A stretch of 33,772 bases of DNA from Loigolactobacillus rennini DSM 20253 (GTDB taxonomy: Bacteria; Bacillota; Bacilli; Lactobacillales; Lactobacillaceae), in assembly GCF_001436505.1 (NCBI RefSeq), contig NZ_AYYI01000009.1, positions 1 to 33,772 of the forward strand. Direction: 5' to 3'. The position numbers were made by a program, and so were the translations under genes. Below, one piece after another: positions 1 through 8,863 of the stretch (its first letter is position 1; each line of letters begins with the position of its first letter). A model generated the notes under the pieces. The model worked only from the letters and a program-made list of their open reading frames with translations. It searched no databases and was not told the DNA's origin.

Positions 1-77
1 AGGGCCTAGTACTTTTGGAATGGAAATACTTTCCAACACCAAAAATTCTAGACCCTGATTTTTTTTCGTTTTTTTGA
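1..77 (+). terminator. Rho-independent terminator of an upstream gene outside the window
   Basis: Bases 1-18 pair with 39-56 (one arm begins AGGGCCTAG, the other ends CTAGACCCT, with a few mismatches). A smaller inner hairpin, TGGAAA/TTTCCA, lies between them. A run of T interrupted by one CG follows at 59-76. The T-run is on the plus strand, so it ends a rightward gene that lies left of the window; in related genomes this is often typA, but that gene is not visible here. The arm may extend left of base 1. Confidence 0.75.
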
Positions 78-177
78 TTACATTGAATCAGTTTGCTTAT
101 CTTTTTAAATGTAAGGGCTGCTTTATATTTTTAACTAAACTTTTACTAGGCCGGGACTGCGATTTTAAAATGGCCTA

Positions 178-186
178 TGGTATAAT
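178..186 (+). promoter_or_regulatory. Extended -10 promoter for ylaN-ftsW-pyc
   Basis: TGG followed by a perfect TATAAT (181-186) forms an extended -10 element. No good -35 box is present 17 bp upstream, which is acceptable for extended -10 promoters. Just downstream, AAATGATA (193-200) and TATCATTT (207-214) form a small AT-rich hairpin in the 5' leader. Transcription would start near 193, about 55 nt ahead of ylaN. Confidence 0.6.
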
Positions 187-246
187 GACTTAAAATGATA
201 GTATTTTATCATTTGTGCTTTTAATTTATTAAAGGAGGCCGCGGCA

Positions 247-531
247 GTGACTGATCAAGCGCAAGGAAGAACGGCTGATGCCGTGTTACGGGATGATGCC
301 GATAAAATTGAAGAGTTAGTAAACAAACAGCGCGTTTCGCTGTGTTTAAGCCAATGCCCAGCATTTGAAGAAGTTGTTGATACGCAAGTGTTTGGCTACT
401 CAAAAGAAGTTAAACTAGCAGTTCAGCTTAATTTGATTTCTGAAGCCCATGGGCACGAACTGGTACGTGATTTGGAGCAGCGGCTTAATGCAATTTATGC
501 GGATAGCTTTGATAAGCAAAAACAAAAATAA
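247..531 (+). CDS. ylaN: YlaN family protein (UPF0358, DUF1507)
   Basis: A 94-residue cytosolic protein with the layout of B. subtilis YlaN (about 91 aa) and sitting directly upstream of ftsW, as there. It begins with an acidic helix and contains an internal segment, GYSKEVKLAVQLNL, followed by a long amphipathic helix (HGHELVRDLEQRLNAIY), which is typical of the family. In B. subtilis YlaN is linked to iron homeostasis through interaction with Fur; that role is known of the family and not shown here. The start is GTG, 8 bases after a strong AAAGGAGG (231-238). It is probably co-transcribed with ftsW, which begins 17 bases after its stop. Confidence 0.85.
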   Translation: MTDQAQGRTADAVLRDDADKIEELVNKQRVSLCLSQCPAFEEVVDTQVFGYSKEVKLAVQLNLISEAHGHELVRDLEQRLNAIYADSFDKQKQK

Positions 532-548
532 AGGGGACTGTTCCGTCA

Positions 549-1730
549 TTGTGGCACAAATTTAGACAGAAATTAACTTACTTAGATTATTATATTTTAA
601 TTCCCTACTTGTTGCTTTCTGGTATTGGAATTGTAATGGTTTTTAGTGCAAGTTCGGATTATGTGTTGGTTCAAAATGCGAATCCGTACGGGTATTTGTA
701 TAAACAAGCTGGTTTTGTGTTAATTGGCTTAGTGATTGCATTTATTGTCTATCACCTGAAGTTAAATGTTTTAAAAAGTCGGAAATTATTATTTGGCTTA
801 ATTGTTCTTTTAATTATTGCGCTGGTTTATTTGCGCTTTTTCGGTCGCTCTGTTAATGGCGCGGCAGCTTGGATTCATGTTGGTGGTTTTAATATTCAGC
901 CAGTCGAATTTGCTAAAATTATTTTAATTTGGTATTTAGCTTATTTTTTTAGCAATAAAGAACGACAAATGGCGGCAGCTAACCTAGGCGATATTGGCCG
1001 TAATTTGCTATATCCTGGTATTTTAGTAGGGTTGATCATGTTATTGACGCTGTTACAGCCTGACATCGGTGGCATGGCAATTTTAGCCGCAATTGTTTTG
1101 GTATTGATTTTCAGCAGTGGTGTTCGCTTTCGGTATGGATTGAGTTTTAGCACAATCATTTTTTTGCTATTAGTTGCTGGCTTTACTTATTTAGAAAAAT
1201 TGCCAATTCATGCCAGTGCTGGCTATCAGTATCAACGTTTGATGGCGTTTATGCACCCGTTTGCATTAGCCGGGAATGCGGGTAAGCAGTTGGTTAATTC
1301 TTATTACGCCATTAATAATGGTGGCTGGTTCGGTGTTGGTTTGGGCAATAGCATTCAAAAAAGGGGCTATTTACCTGAGCCCTATACGGATTTCATTATT
1401 TCAGTAACTGCAGAAGAGCTTGGAATTGTTGCTGTCATTTTAATTTTGGCATTAACTTACTTTTTAGCAGCCCGGATTTTTTTGATTGGTATGCGGGCAC
1501 ATAGTTCATTTAATGCACTGTTATGCATTGGTATCGGTGTGATGCTAGCTGTACAGGCAACTGTTAACGTGGGTGGCGTTGTTGGTTTATTACCTATCAC
1601 AGGTGTTACATTTCCTTTCATTAGTTATGGTGGCTCGTCAATGATGGTTTTGGTCATTTCAATTGGGATTGCACTCAATGTTAGCGCAACGGAAACACGG
1701 GCTAAGTTAAGTGGTCAACTGCAAAAGTAG
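549..1730 (+). CDS. ftsW: Peptidoglycan glycosyltransferase FtsW (SEDS family)
   Basis: A 393-residue integral membrane protein of the SEDS family, the polymerase of septal peptidoglycan working with a class B penicillin-binding protein at the division site. Around ten hydrophobic helices are visible, the first at about residues 13-35. The late signature LPITGVTFPFISYGGSS ends at residues 358-364, and ISVTAEELG corresponds to the usual GEELG segment. The next gene is pyc, which matches FtsW rather than RodA, because ftsW-pycA adjacency is conserved in Firmicutes. Translation starts at TTG (549); AAGGGGA at 531-537 is a slightly distant ribosome binding site, and no better in-frame start exists before the first helix. 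Confidence 0.93.
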   Translation: MWHKFRQKLTYLDYYILIPYLLLSGIGIVMVFSASSDYVLVQNANPYGYLYKQAGFVLIGLVIAFIVYHLKLNVLKSRKLLFGLIVLLIIALVYLRFFGRSVNGAAAWIHVGGFNIQPVEFAKIILIWYLAYFFSNKERQMAAANLGDIGRNLLYPGILVGLIMLLTLLQPDIGGMAILAAIVLVLIFSSGVRFRYGLSFSTIIFLLLVAGFTYLEKLPIHASAGYQYQRLMAFMHPFALAGNAGKQLVNSYYAINNGGWFGVGLGNSIQKRGYLPEPYTDFIISVTAEELGIVAVILILALTYFLAARIFLIGMRAHSSFNALLCIGIGVMLAVQATVNVGGVVGLLPITGVTFPFISYGGSSMMVLVISIGIALNVSATETRAKLSGQLQK

Positions 1731-1760
1731 CAAAAACCGGAAAGGAACGGGTAGTTAAAA

Positions 1761-4700
1761 ATGAAGAAAGTATTAATTGCAAATCGGGGCGAAATTGCCG
1801 TTCGGATTAACCGTGCTTGTCAAGAATTAGGTTTAAAAACCGTGGGAATCTATGCTAAAGAGGATGAGTATTCACTCCACCGATTTAAAGTTGATGAGGC
1901 CTATTTAGTGGGGGCTGGGAAAGCGCCAATCGCTGCTTATTTGGACATAGATGATATTATTCGAATAGCTAAAATGAGTCATGCAGATGCTATCCACCCC
2001 GGATATGGGTTTTTAGCTGAAAATGCTGAGTTAGCAAGACGTTGTCAAAAAGCAGGCATTACGTTTGTCGGGCCAACACCAGAATTGTTAGAGATGTTTG
2101 GCGACAAAGTGATGGCTAAGCAAGTTGCCCGGGAAGCCGGCGTCCAACCGATTCCTGGTAAAGACAAGCCAGTCGTTAATTTAGCTGAGTTACAGGCCTT
2201 TGGTGAAGAATATGGTTACCCGCTTATGATTAAAGCCGCAATGGGTGGTGGCGGCCACGGCATGCGGGTTGTTAATAATGAATCAGAACTGGCAGATAGC
2301 TATGAGCGGGCAAAAAGCGAAGCCTTAAAATCCTTTGGCAGTGATGAAATTTATGTTGAGCGGTTTATTAAGTCAGCTAAACACATTGAAGTCCAAATTC
2401 TGGCGGATCAACACGGCCACGTGCTTCATTTATTTGAACGGGATTGTTCGGTTCAACGGCGTAATCAAAAAGTGATTGAAGTTGCGCCTTGTGTGTTGTT
2501 AACAGCACAGCAACGGCAACGTGTTACAACTGCTGCAGTCCGATTTATGGCGCATGTCCACTATCAAAATGCCGCAACAGTTGAATTCTTGTATGAGCCT
2601 GCTAAAGATCAGTTTTATTTCATTGAAGTGAATCCGCGGGTTCAAGTTGAACATACAATTACAGAAATGATCACTGGCATTGATATCGTGCAAACACAGC
2701 TTAAAATTGCCCAAGGTCAAGATTTATTTACAGATATTGGTCTACCACAGCAAGCAAAGCTACGTTATCATGGCGCTGCAATTCAGTGTCGGGTCACAAC
2801 AGAAGATCCTTTAAATAATTTTCTCCCAGATACTGGCACCATTGAGACTTATCAATCACCAGCAGGCAATGGTGTGCGTTTAGACGGTGGTAGTGCTTAT
2901 GCTGGGGCAGTAATTACGCCTTATTTTGATTCTTTATTGGTTAAAGTTTGTACTTATGATTTGACTTTTAAGCAAGCAACAGAAAAAATGCTGCGCGTCT
3001 TAAAAGAATTTAAAATCCGCGGCGTTAAAACTAACATTGCGTTTATGGAGAAAGTAATTCAGCATCCAACGTTTAAATCTGGAGCAGCTGAAACCACCTT
3101 TATTGATCAAACACCAGAATTATTTGCCATTCCGCGTTTGGTGGATAATAGTGCTCAAAAGCTTAAGTACATTGGAGACATTACGGTAAATGGCTATGGG
3201 GATATTGAACGCCACGAAAAAAAACATTATCCTGAAGGTCGTTTCGACGCAAATTTTAAACCATTTCCTAAGGGATTGGTCACTGCAAAAACAATTTTGG
3301 ATCAACACGGGCCTAAAGCGGTTAATGAGTGGATACAACAACAAAAGCAAGTCTTATTGACGGATACCACGTTACGTGATGCGCATCAAAGTTTGTTTGC
3401 AACGCGGATGCGGACCCATGACATGTTAGAAATTGCGGATAGTATGCAACGTGTTTTACCGCAGCTATTTTCTTATGAAATGTGGGGCGGCGCGACATTT
3501 GATGTGGCCTACCGTTTCTTAGTTGAAGATCCTTGGACTAGGCTAAAATTACTGCGTAAAAAAATGCCGCACACCTTATTTCAAATGCTTTTCCGTGGCA
3601 GTAATGCAGTGGGTTATAAAAATTATCCCGATAATGTTTTAGCGGCGTTTATAAAGCAAGCAGCTAAAGACGGGATCGATGTTTTCCGGATTTTTGATAG
3701 TTTAAATTGGGTACCCCAATTAGAAAAGAGCATTCAGGCAGTCCGTGATGCAGGGAAGATTGCAGAACCGGCAATGTGCTATACTGGCGACATCTTAGAT
3801 CCAGACCGGCAAAAATATAATTTAAAATACTATCAAGATCTAGCTAAAGAATTGGCAGCTGCTGGGGCTCACATTATTGGAATCAAAGATATGGCCGGCT
3901 TATTGAAGCCGGAAGCTGCATACCGCTTAGTTGCAACTTTAAAAGATACGGTTGATTTGCCTATCCATTTGCATACACATGATACGCAAGGAAATGGTGT
4001 AGGTGTTTATCAACGCGCAACTGCTGCTGGCGTCGACATTGTCGATGTGGCACAAAGCGCACTTTCTGGGACAACTAGCCAGCCTAGTATGGAAAGCTTT
4101 TATTATGCGCTAGCTGAAACACCGCGGCAACCGCAATTGAACATTAAAGCAGCGGAGCAGCTCAACCATTATTTTGAAGGGATCCGTCCGTTTTATGACG
4201 ATTTTTCCAATCAGTTGCGTGCGCCAATTACGGATAATTACACGACACAAATGCCTGGAGGCCAGTATTCAAACCTGCGCCAACAAGCTAGTGCTATTGG
4301 TTTAGGTAACCGTTGGGAAGCCGTTAAGCAGATGTACGTTCGTGTTAACCAAATGTTTGGTGATATTGTTAAAGTGACGCCTTCTTCTAAGGTCGTTGGC
4401 GATATGGCGCTTTTTATGATTCAACATGGTTTAACAGAAGCAGATGTTTATGCTAAGGGTGCAACAATTGATTTCCCTGATTCAGTGGTTAATTTCTTTA
4501 TGGGTGATTTAGGCCAGCCAACTGGAGGATTTCCTAAGAAACTACAACAAATTATTCTAAAAGGAAAACAACCGCTGACGGTTCGCCCAGGTAGTTTAGC
4601 TAAACCAGTTGATTTTGCAGCTGTTAAAGCAGAATTAGCGGCTAAAATCAAAACTGAGCCGACCACTGAAGAAGTGTTGAGTTATTTGATGTATCCAGAT

Positions 4701-5213
4701 GTTTTTATCGGTTATCATGCACGTGAAGAGCTTTACGGAGATGTTTCTGCAATTGATACACCAACCTTTTTCCAAGGCATGCGGATTGGCGAAAAAGTTG
4801 AGATTCATGTTCGCCCCGGTAAAACTTGGATTTTGCGCTTAAATGAAATTGGTGAGTTAGACGTTGAAGGTAACCGGACCCTTTACTTTACGGTTAATGG
4901 TCAGCGTAGTGAAGTCGTAATTCACGATAAAAGCGCAAAACAGTCTGGTGCTACGGCACAAAAAGCAGAGCCGACTAATCAAGAGCAGATTGGTGCGGCG
5001 ATGACAGGGACGGTACTGAATGTATTAGTCACAACTGATCAGTTGGTACAAAAAGGTGCACCATTGTTAGTGACTGAAGCGATGAAGATGGAGACTACTA
5101 TCCAAGCACCTTTCACTGGCCGCGTTAATCACTTGTACGTTCAAAAGGGCGACCGAGTTGAAACCAATGATCTGTTGTTAGAGTTAAAACCAGAAAAACA
5201 GGTTAAGAAGTAA
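1761..5213 (+). CDS. pyc: Pyruvate carboxylase
   Basis: A full-length 1150-residue biotin enzyme that makes oxaloacetate from pyruvate, bicarbonate and ATP. Order of domains: biotin carboxylase/ATP-grasp (about 1-450, glycine loop GGGGHG at 162-167); carboxyltransferase TIM barrel starting near DTTLRDAHQS (535-544), with the carbamylated-lysine motif GIKDMAG (K709) and metal ligands in HLHTHD (H738, H740); an allosteric/PYC_OADA region; and the C-terminal biotinyl domain with EAMKME, biotin on K1109. All key residues are present. It starts at ATG after AAAGGAA. Lactic acid bacteria use it for aspartate and partial TCA supply; biotin is usually imported. The gene follows ftsW by 30 bases and is probably in the same transcript. 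Confidence 0.97.
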   Translation: MKKVLIANRGEIAVRINRACQELGLKTVGIYAKEDEYSLHRFKVDEAYLVGAGKAPIAAYLDIDDIIRIAKMSHADAIHPGYGFLAENAELARRCQKAGITFVGPTPELLEMFGDKVMAKQVAREAGVQPIPGKDKPVVNLAELQAFGEEYGYPLMIKAAMGGGGHGMRVVNNESELADSYERAKSEALKSFGSDEIYVERFIKSAKHIEVQILADQHGHVLHLFERDCSVQRRNQKVIEVAPCVLLTAQQRQRVTTAAVRFMAHVHYQNAATVEFLYEPAKDQFYFIEVNPRVQVEHTITEMITGIDIVQTQLKIAQGQDLFTDIGLPQQAKLRYHGAAIQCRVTTEDPLNNFLPDTGTIETYQSPAGNGVRLDGGSAYAGAVITPYFDSLLVKVCTYDLTFKQATEKMLRVLKEFKIRGVKTNIAFMEKVIQHPTFKSGAAETTFIDQTPELFAIPRLVDNSAQKLKYIGDITVNGYGDIERHEKKHYPEGRFDANFKPFPKGLVTAKTILDQHGPKAVNEWIQQQKQVLLTDTTLRDAHQSLFATRMRTHDMLEIADSMQRVLPQLFSYEMWGGATFDVAYRFLVEDPWTRLKLLRKKMPHTLFQMLFRGSNAVGYKNYPDNVLAAFIKQAAKDGIDVFRIFDSLNWVPQLEKSIQAVRDAGKIAEPAMCYTGDILDPDRQKYNLKYYQDLAKELAAAGAHIIGIKDMAGLLKPEAAYRLVATLKDTVDLPIHLHTHDTQGNGVGVYQRATAAGVDIVDVAQSALSGTTSQPSMESFYYALAETPRQPQLNIKAAEQLNHYFEGIRPFYDDFSNQLRAPITDNYTTQMPGGQYSNLRQQASAIGLGNRWEAVKQMYVRVNQMFGDIVKVTPSSKVVGDMALFMIQHGLTEADVYAKGATIDFPDSVVNFFMGDLGQPTGGFPKKLQQIILKGKQPLTVRPGSLAKPVDFAAVKAELAAKIKTEPTTEEVLSYLMYPDVFIGYHAREELYGDVSAIDTPTFFQGMRIGEKVEIHVRPGKTWILRLNEIGELDVEGNRTLYFTVNGQRSEVVIHDKSAKQSGATAQKAEPTNQEQIGAAMTGTVLNVLVTTDQLVQKGAPLLVTEAMKMETTIQAPFTGRVNHLYVQKGDRVETNDLLLELKPEKQVKK

Positions 5214-5221
5214 GTGAGTAC

Positions 5222-5650
5222 ATGATTATTAGTGAAAATTCTGTTGCTTTATTAGAGCAAGCTGACCGCTTAGCGGAAGCATTTGCGGCCAGTGCTGTAT
5301 TTGCAGCTTATCAAAAACAATCGCAAATTTTAGCGAAAGATCAGGCTGCTCAGCGGCAAATTGCAACTTTGCAAACACTTAAAACAGATTATCAGCAAAT
5401 TAAACCATATGGACATTATGCACCTGGTTATCGGCAATTAAAGCATAGATTGCAGCAAAAGACACGTGAAGTCATGTTGTTGCCGTCGGTAGCAGCTTTT
5501 AAGCGTGCAGAAATGGATTTACAAACTGTTCTAGATGAGATGAGTGTACAATTGGCCAGTTGTGTCTCACCAGATGTTAAAGTGGCTACTGGTAATCCCT
5601 TTTATTTAACCGATCGGACAAAAACAGACTGTATTTCAAGGAGTGAGTAG
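5222..5650 (+). CDS. ylbF: YlbF family protein (RicF-like)
   Basis: A 142-residue, mostly helical cytosolic protein of the YlbF/YmcA family (DUF964). In B. subtilis YlbF (RicF) joins YmcA and YaaT in the Ric complex that steers RNase Y and affects competence, sporulation and biofilm formation. Matching features are the segment KPYGHYAPGYRQLK, a KRAEMDLQTVLDEMSVQLA helix, and the end VKVATGNPF. As I recall it, the B. subtilis protein has a cysteine-rich tail after GNP; here the tail is short and has a single Cys in TDCISRSE. The ribosome binding site is weak (AAGAAGTAAG), only 8 bases separate it from pyc, and translational coupling is likely. ylbG follows without a gap. Confidence 0.85.
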   Translation: MIISENSVALLEQADRLAEAFAASAVFAAYQKQSQILAKDQAAQRQIATLQTLKTDYQQIKPYGHYAPGYRQLKHRLQQKTREVMLLPSVAAFKRAEMDLQTVLDEMSVQLASCVSPDVKVATGNPFYLTDRTKTDCISRSE

Positions 5651-5983
5651 ATGGCATTTAATATAATTCCAAGGCAAGGCTTAGTGGTCTGGGTTTATAG
5701 TTTAAAGCAGCTGCGGCATTTACGGCGGTTTGGTACCATTTACTATACATCGCGGCGTTTAAAGTATGTTTACCTTTACGTTGACCAAGCTGTTGCTCAA
5801 AAAGTAAGTGCTCAGATTAAAAAATTACATTTTGTTAAACAGGTTGAGTTATCTCATCGCCCTGAATTAGATATGAATTTTGGGGAACGCGTGGGACAAT
5901 TAGGTGAACAAACCCCTAAATCAGCAGCTTCTGGACCGAAAAGATTATTAACCAGTCAAGAAATTTTAGAAAAAGAGTCTTAA
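5651..5983 (+). CDS. ylbG: YlbG family protein (DUF2129)
   Basis: A 110-residue basic protein of the YlbG family, function unknown. The family core VVWVYSLKQLRHLRRFGTI is followed by YYTSRRLKYVYLYVD and then the strand KLHFVKQVELSHRP. The family is usually about 90 residues, and the extra length is a polar C-terminal tail from about residue 82 (GEQTPKSAASGPKRLL). The ATG directly follows the ylbF stop, with its AAGGAG (5638-5643) inside ylbF. Its stop overlaps the rsmD start (TAATG). The ylbF-ylbG-rsmD-coaD order is conserved with B. subtilis, which supports both names. Role in the cell unproven. Confidence 0.85.
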   Translation: MAFNIIPRQGLVVWVYSLKQLRHLRRFGTIYYTSRRLKYVYLYVDQAVAQKVSAQIKKLHFVKQVELSHRPELDMNFGERVGQLGEQTPKSAASGPKRLLTSQEILEKES

Positions 5984-6555
5984 TGATGCGAATTATTTCA
6001 GGAGAATTTGGTGGCCGCCGTTTAAAAGCTGTTCCTGGACGAGCTACTCGGCCCACCACTGATAAAATTAAAGAAGCTGTATTTAACATTATTGGGCCGT
6101 ATTTTAATGGCGGTAATGCTTTGGATTTATTTGCTGGTAGCGGTGGCTTAGGAATTGAAGCTGCTTCTCGCGGCATGCAACAGGTTGTTTTGGTGGATCG
6201 GCAATATGCGGCGATTAAAACAATTAAAGCTAACATTACAGTAACCAAAATGCCGCAACGCTTTAGGGTAATTAAGGCTAATGCAATGCATGCGTTGCAC
6301 CAGTTAGCTGCTGAAAATAACAAGTTTGATTTAGTTTTATTGGATCCACCTTACCAACAACAAAAAATAGCAGCTAATATGGCCGCTTTAGCCACTCAAA
6401 ATTTATTAGCTACAAACGCGCAGCTTGTATGTGAAACAAATGCCGTAACAGTTTTACCTGTTCAGCTACCAGCTTTTAGACAATTACGGCGGCAAACGTA
6501 CGGTACAACGGCAATTACAATTTATCAATATGGAGGAACTCATAGTGTCAGCTAG
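5983..6555 (+). CDS. rsmD: 16S rRNA (guanine(966)-N(2))-methyltransferase RsmD
   Basis: A 190-residue SAM-dependent methyltransferase that modifies G966 of 16S rRNA during 30S assembly (E. coli numbering). The N terminus MMRIISGEFGGRRLKAV and TRPTTDKIKEAVFNI are diagnostic. The SAM motif I is LDLFAGSGGLGIEAASRG, and the catalytic DPPY lies in LVLLDPPYQQQ. The length matches the family (180-190). It begins at an ATG overlapping the ylbG stop; an ATG one codon later is equally possible. Its last 11 bases overlap coaD, a pairing of rsmD and coaD seen widely in Firmicutes. Confidence 0.95.
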   Translation: MMRIISGEFGGRRLKAVPGRATRPTTDKIKEAVFNIIGPYFNGGNALDLFAGSGGLGIEAASRGMQQVVLVDRQYAAIKTIKANITVTKMPQRFRVIKANAMHALHQLAAENNKFDLVLLDPPYQQQKIAANMAALATQNLLATNAQLVCETNAVTVLPVQLPAFRQLRRQTYGTTAITIYQYGGTHSVS

Positions 6556-7042
6556 GATTGCGATTTTTCCCGGTAGTTTTGATCCGTTTACTAACGGACA
6601 TTTAGAAACAGTTCAGCGTGCTAGTCACTTGTTTGACCAGGTGGTGATTGGTGTCATGACTAATACATCCAAGAAACCTCTGTTTCAACCAGATGAAAAA
6701 TTAGCACTGATTACAACAGCAATTACAGATTTAAACAATGTTCGTGCCGTGGCACAAAGTCACGAATTAACGGTTGATTTTGCCCAGCATTTAGGGGCTC
6801 GTTTCATTTTAAGGGGCATCCGTAATGTGAAGGATTTTGAATACGAACGGGATATTGCGGAGATGAATCGGGTCCAAGCCAGTGACATTGAGACGGTCTT
6901 TTTGCTAGCCAGTAAACGTTATGCCTTTTTATCTTCCAGCTTGATTAAAGAAGTTGCTAAATTTGGTGGCGATATTTCAAGTTTAGTACCACCTAATGTG
7001 GCGCAGGCATTGCAAGAAAAGCTAGGACAGGAAGAAGGCTAA
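6545..7042 (+). CDS. coaD: Phosphopantetheine adenylyltransferase
   Basis: A 165-residue enzyme that adenylates 4'-phosphopantetheine to dephospho-CoA, the penultimate step of CoA synthesis. It carries the nucleotidyltransferase signature AIFPGSFDPFTNGH near the N terminus (the T/HxGH motif) and the SSSLIKEVA segment of the active site near residue 128. I chose GTG at 6545, because GGAGGA at 6532-6537 lies 7 bases upstream and the N terminus MSARIAIFPGSFDP fits homologues. An in-frame ATG at 6530 overlaps the ribosome binding site and is unlikely. The gene overlaps the end of rsmD by 11 bases, and sepM follows 2 bases after its stop. Confidence 0.95.
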   Translation: MSARIAIFPGSFDPFTNGHLETVQRASHLFDQVVIGVMTNTSKKPLFQPDEKLALITTAITDLNNVRAVAQSHELTVDFAQHLGARFILRGIRNVKDFEYERDIAEMNRVQASDIETVFLLASKRYAFLSSSLIKEVAKFGGDISSLVPPNVAQALQEKLGQEEG

Positions 7043-7044
7043 GC

Positions 7045-8076
7045 ATGCGGAAACGCTGGCAAAAAGTGACATTTTGGACGACGTTATTGATACTGTTTGT
7101 CGGTTTCTTTTTGCCGCTGCCCGTTTATTTAGAGACACCAGGTGAAGCAGAACCGTTAGCTCAATTTGTGCGTGTTGCCGGTAAGCATGATCGGCAACCT
7201 GGAAAATACATGCTGACCACTGTTCGTTTGCAACAAGCGCGCCCGTTTACGTATCTATGGTTTAAAACGCGTCCATTTACTGAGACAATTAGTAAAGACC
7301 AGTTAATGGGGGATGCAAGTAATCGCACTTTCAATCAAATGCAGGATTATTACATGCAATCTTCCATTAATGATGCAATTAAGGTTGCTTACCAGCATGC
7401 AGGTGAAAGTTATCATAAAAAATTTTTAGGCATTTATGTGATGTCAATTTTGAAACAATCACCATTTAAATCTGATTTAGCCATTGGCGATACTATTACT
7501 AAAATTGATGGCCATCAGTTTAAAAGTGTGCGTGCTTTCATCCACTACGTCAAGCGGCAACGTGTGGGACAAAAAGTTAGTATTACGTATCAGCACCGTA
7601 AGACTAGCAAAATAGCTAAGCGGCCATTAATGAAGTTACCGCAAACAAAGCATCCAGGTTTAGGAATTGGTTTGGTTGATCACACCAAAGTTCAAACAAA
7701 AATTCCGGTTAAAGTTAAAGCTGGTGATATTGGTGGTCCTTCGGCAGGATTAATGTTTACATTAGCCATTTATGACCAGCTATCTGGTCAGCATTTACGT
7801 CATGGTCGACGAATTGCTGGAACTGGTACGATGTCTGCGCGTGGAAAAGTTGGCCCGATTGGCGGCATTGATAAAAAGGTAGTGGCAGCTAATCGGGCGG
7901 GCGCTAGCGTTTTCTTTGCTCCTGATCATCCAGCGACGAAGCGAGAAAAACAGTTGGATCCCAATTACCAAAACAACTATCAGGTTGCTAAAACAACAGC
8001 AAAACAAATCCATAGTCACATGAAAATTGTGCCGGTTAAACAATTTACTGATGTACTTGCTTATTTAAAAAAATAA
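7045..8076 (+). CDS. sepM: Membrane-anchored PDZ-Lon serine protease (SepM/YlbL family)
   Basis: A 343-residue protein with an N-terminal membrane anchor (about residues 8-28), an extracytoplasmic region, a PDZ domain (about 125-195, containing LAIGDTITKIDG) and a C-terminal Lon-type protease domain. The catalytic dyad is seen as S233 in GGPSAGLMF and K278 in GGIDKKVVAA. Streptococcal SepM processes the competence peptide CSP; B. subtilis YlbL sits in the same locus after coaD and acts in cell-division recovery after DNA damage. The substrate here is unknown. It starts at ATG with a GGAAGAAGG site and is the last gene before a terminator, so it likely ends the long transcript. Confidence 0.92.
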   Translation: MRKRWQKVTFWTTLLILFVGFFLPLPVYLETPGEAEPLAQFVRVAGKHDRQPGKYMLTTVRLQQARPFTYLWFKTRPFTETISKDQLMGDASNRTFNQMQDYYMQSSINDAIKVAYQHAGESYHKKFLGIYVMSILKQSPFKSDLAIGDTITKIDGHQFKSVRAFIHYVKRQRVGQKVSITYQHRKTSKIAKRPLMKLPQTKHPGLGIGLVDHTKVQTKIPVKVKAGDIGGPSAGLMFTLAIYDQLSGQHLRHGRRIAGTGTMSARGKVGPIGGIDKKVVAANRAGASVFFAPDHPATKREKQLDPNYQNNYQVAKTTAKQIHSHMKIVPVKQFTDVLAYLKK

Positions 8077-8082
8077 TATTTC

Positions 8083-8113
8083 AAAGCTGTTCAAAAAATG
8101 AGCAGCTTTTTTT
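8083..8113 (+). terminator. Terminator after sepM
   Basis: AAAGCTGTTC (8083-8092) pairs with GAGCAGCTTT (8100-8109), with one G-T pair. Seven T follow the stem bases (8107-8113). It separates the ylaN-sepM run from the comE genes. Confidence 0.85.
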
Positions 8114-8165
8114 GCGTAGTTTATTAATAGTGGCAAGTTAAAGTAGGGAAGGTGGTGCTAAAGTA

Positions 8166-8816
8166 ATGGATTGGCGGCAATTGGTTAAACAATACTGGCA
8201 TTTTTTGATCATGGCAGGTCTTGGAATTGCGTTGGTGTTTAGTTTATTGCGGCCATTTAGTGGGCGTAATAATCAAACTGATTCAGCTACGGCAACTTTT
8301 TCGGATCAATCTGAGGTAGTAGCAGTGAGCAGCCAAGCAGCACCACAAAGCCCAGAAAGACAGTCAGGCTTTGTGGACGTTAAAGGTGCTGTTAAGAAAC
8401 CGGGTATTTATCAAGTTGAAGGCAATACTAGATTGTTTGATGTGGTCCGTTTGGCTGGTGGTTTAGCCAAAGATGCTGATCAAAAAAAGATTAATTTAGC
8501 ACAGCAAGTATCGGACCAGCAAGTGATTTTTATCCCAAAAATTGGAGAGGAGGTACCAGCAGAGTATGCTGCGCCAGTTGCAGCTGGTAGTGCGGCGGCA
8601 GCTACTGACGATGGCCAAGCAACAAGTTTGGTTAATTTAAATACAGCCACAACTGAGGAATTACAGCAATTAACTGGAATTGGCGAAAAGAAAGCAGAAC
8701 TCATCATTCAGTATCGTGAAGAACAAGGTGGTTTTAAACAGATTGAAGATTTAAAACAAGTTTCTGGAATTGGCGATAAAACTTTTGAAAGTTTAAAAGA
8801 CAGTATCACTGTTTAA
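8166..8816 (+). CDS. comEA: Competence protein ComEA, DNA receptor
   Basis: A 216-residue membrane-anchored protein that binds double-stranded DNA outside the cell and hands it to the ComEC channel. A membrane helix (about residues 13-27) is followed by a polar linker, a soluble SLBB-type domain (about 68-128, starting FVDVKGAVKKPGIYQV), an Ala-rich linker, and a C-terminal helix-hairpin-helix pair (about 155-216, with LTGIGEKKAELII and VSGIGDKTFESLK) that contacts DNA. All parts are present, so the gene looks functional. It has an ATG with AAGGTGG (8149-8155). I saw no ComX-type box (TACGAATA) upstream. It is the first gene of comEA-comEB-comEC. Confidence 0.94.
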   Translation: MDWRQLVKQYWHFLIMAGLGIALVFSLLRPFSGRNNQTDSATATFSDQSEVVAVSSQAAPQSPERQSGFVDVKGAVKKPGIYQVEGNTRLFDVVRLAGGLAKDADQKKINLAQQVSDQQVIFIPKIGEEVPAEYAAPVAAGSAAAATDDGQATSLVNLNTATTEELQQLTGIGEKKAELIIQYREEQGGFKQIEDLKQVSGIGDKTFESLKDSITV

Positions 8817-8825
8817 TGCTAAGTT

Positions 8826-8834
8826 TGATATACT
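8826..8834 (+). promoter_or_regulatory. Possible extended -10 promoter ahead of comEB
   Basis: TGA followed by TATACT (8829-8834) fits an extended -10 element in the 47-bp gap between comEA and comEB. The -35 region is poor. It may give comEB a competence-independent basal transcript. Weak support. Confidence 0.35.
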
Positions 8835-8863
8835 GAAACTAAATAAAAAGTGAGGTTTTAGTT

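Noticed and set aside
5916-6323. 135-residue minus-strand open frame
   Set aside because: It lies opposite ylbG and rsmD, both of which have strong family matches; composition and lack of a ribosome binding site mark it as a shadow.
8114-8165. Possible competence (ComX) box before comEA
   Set aside because: No TACGAATA-like sequence and no paired K-box pattern could be read.
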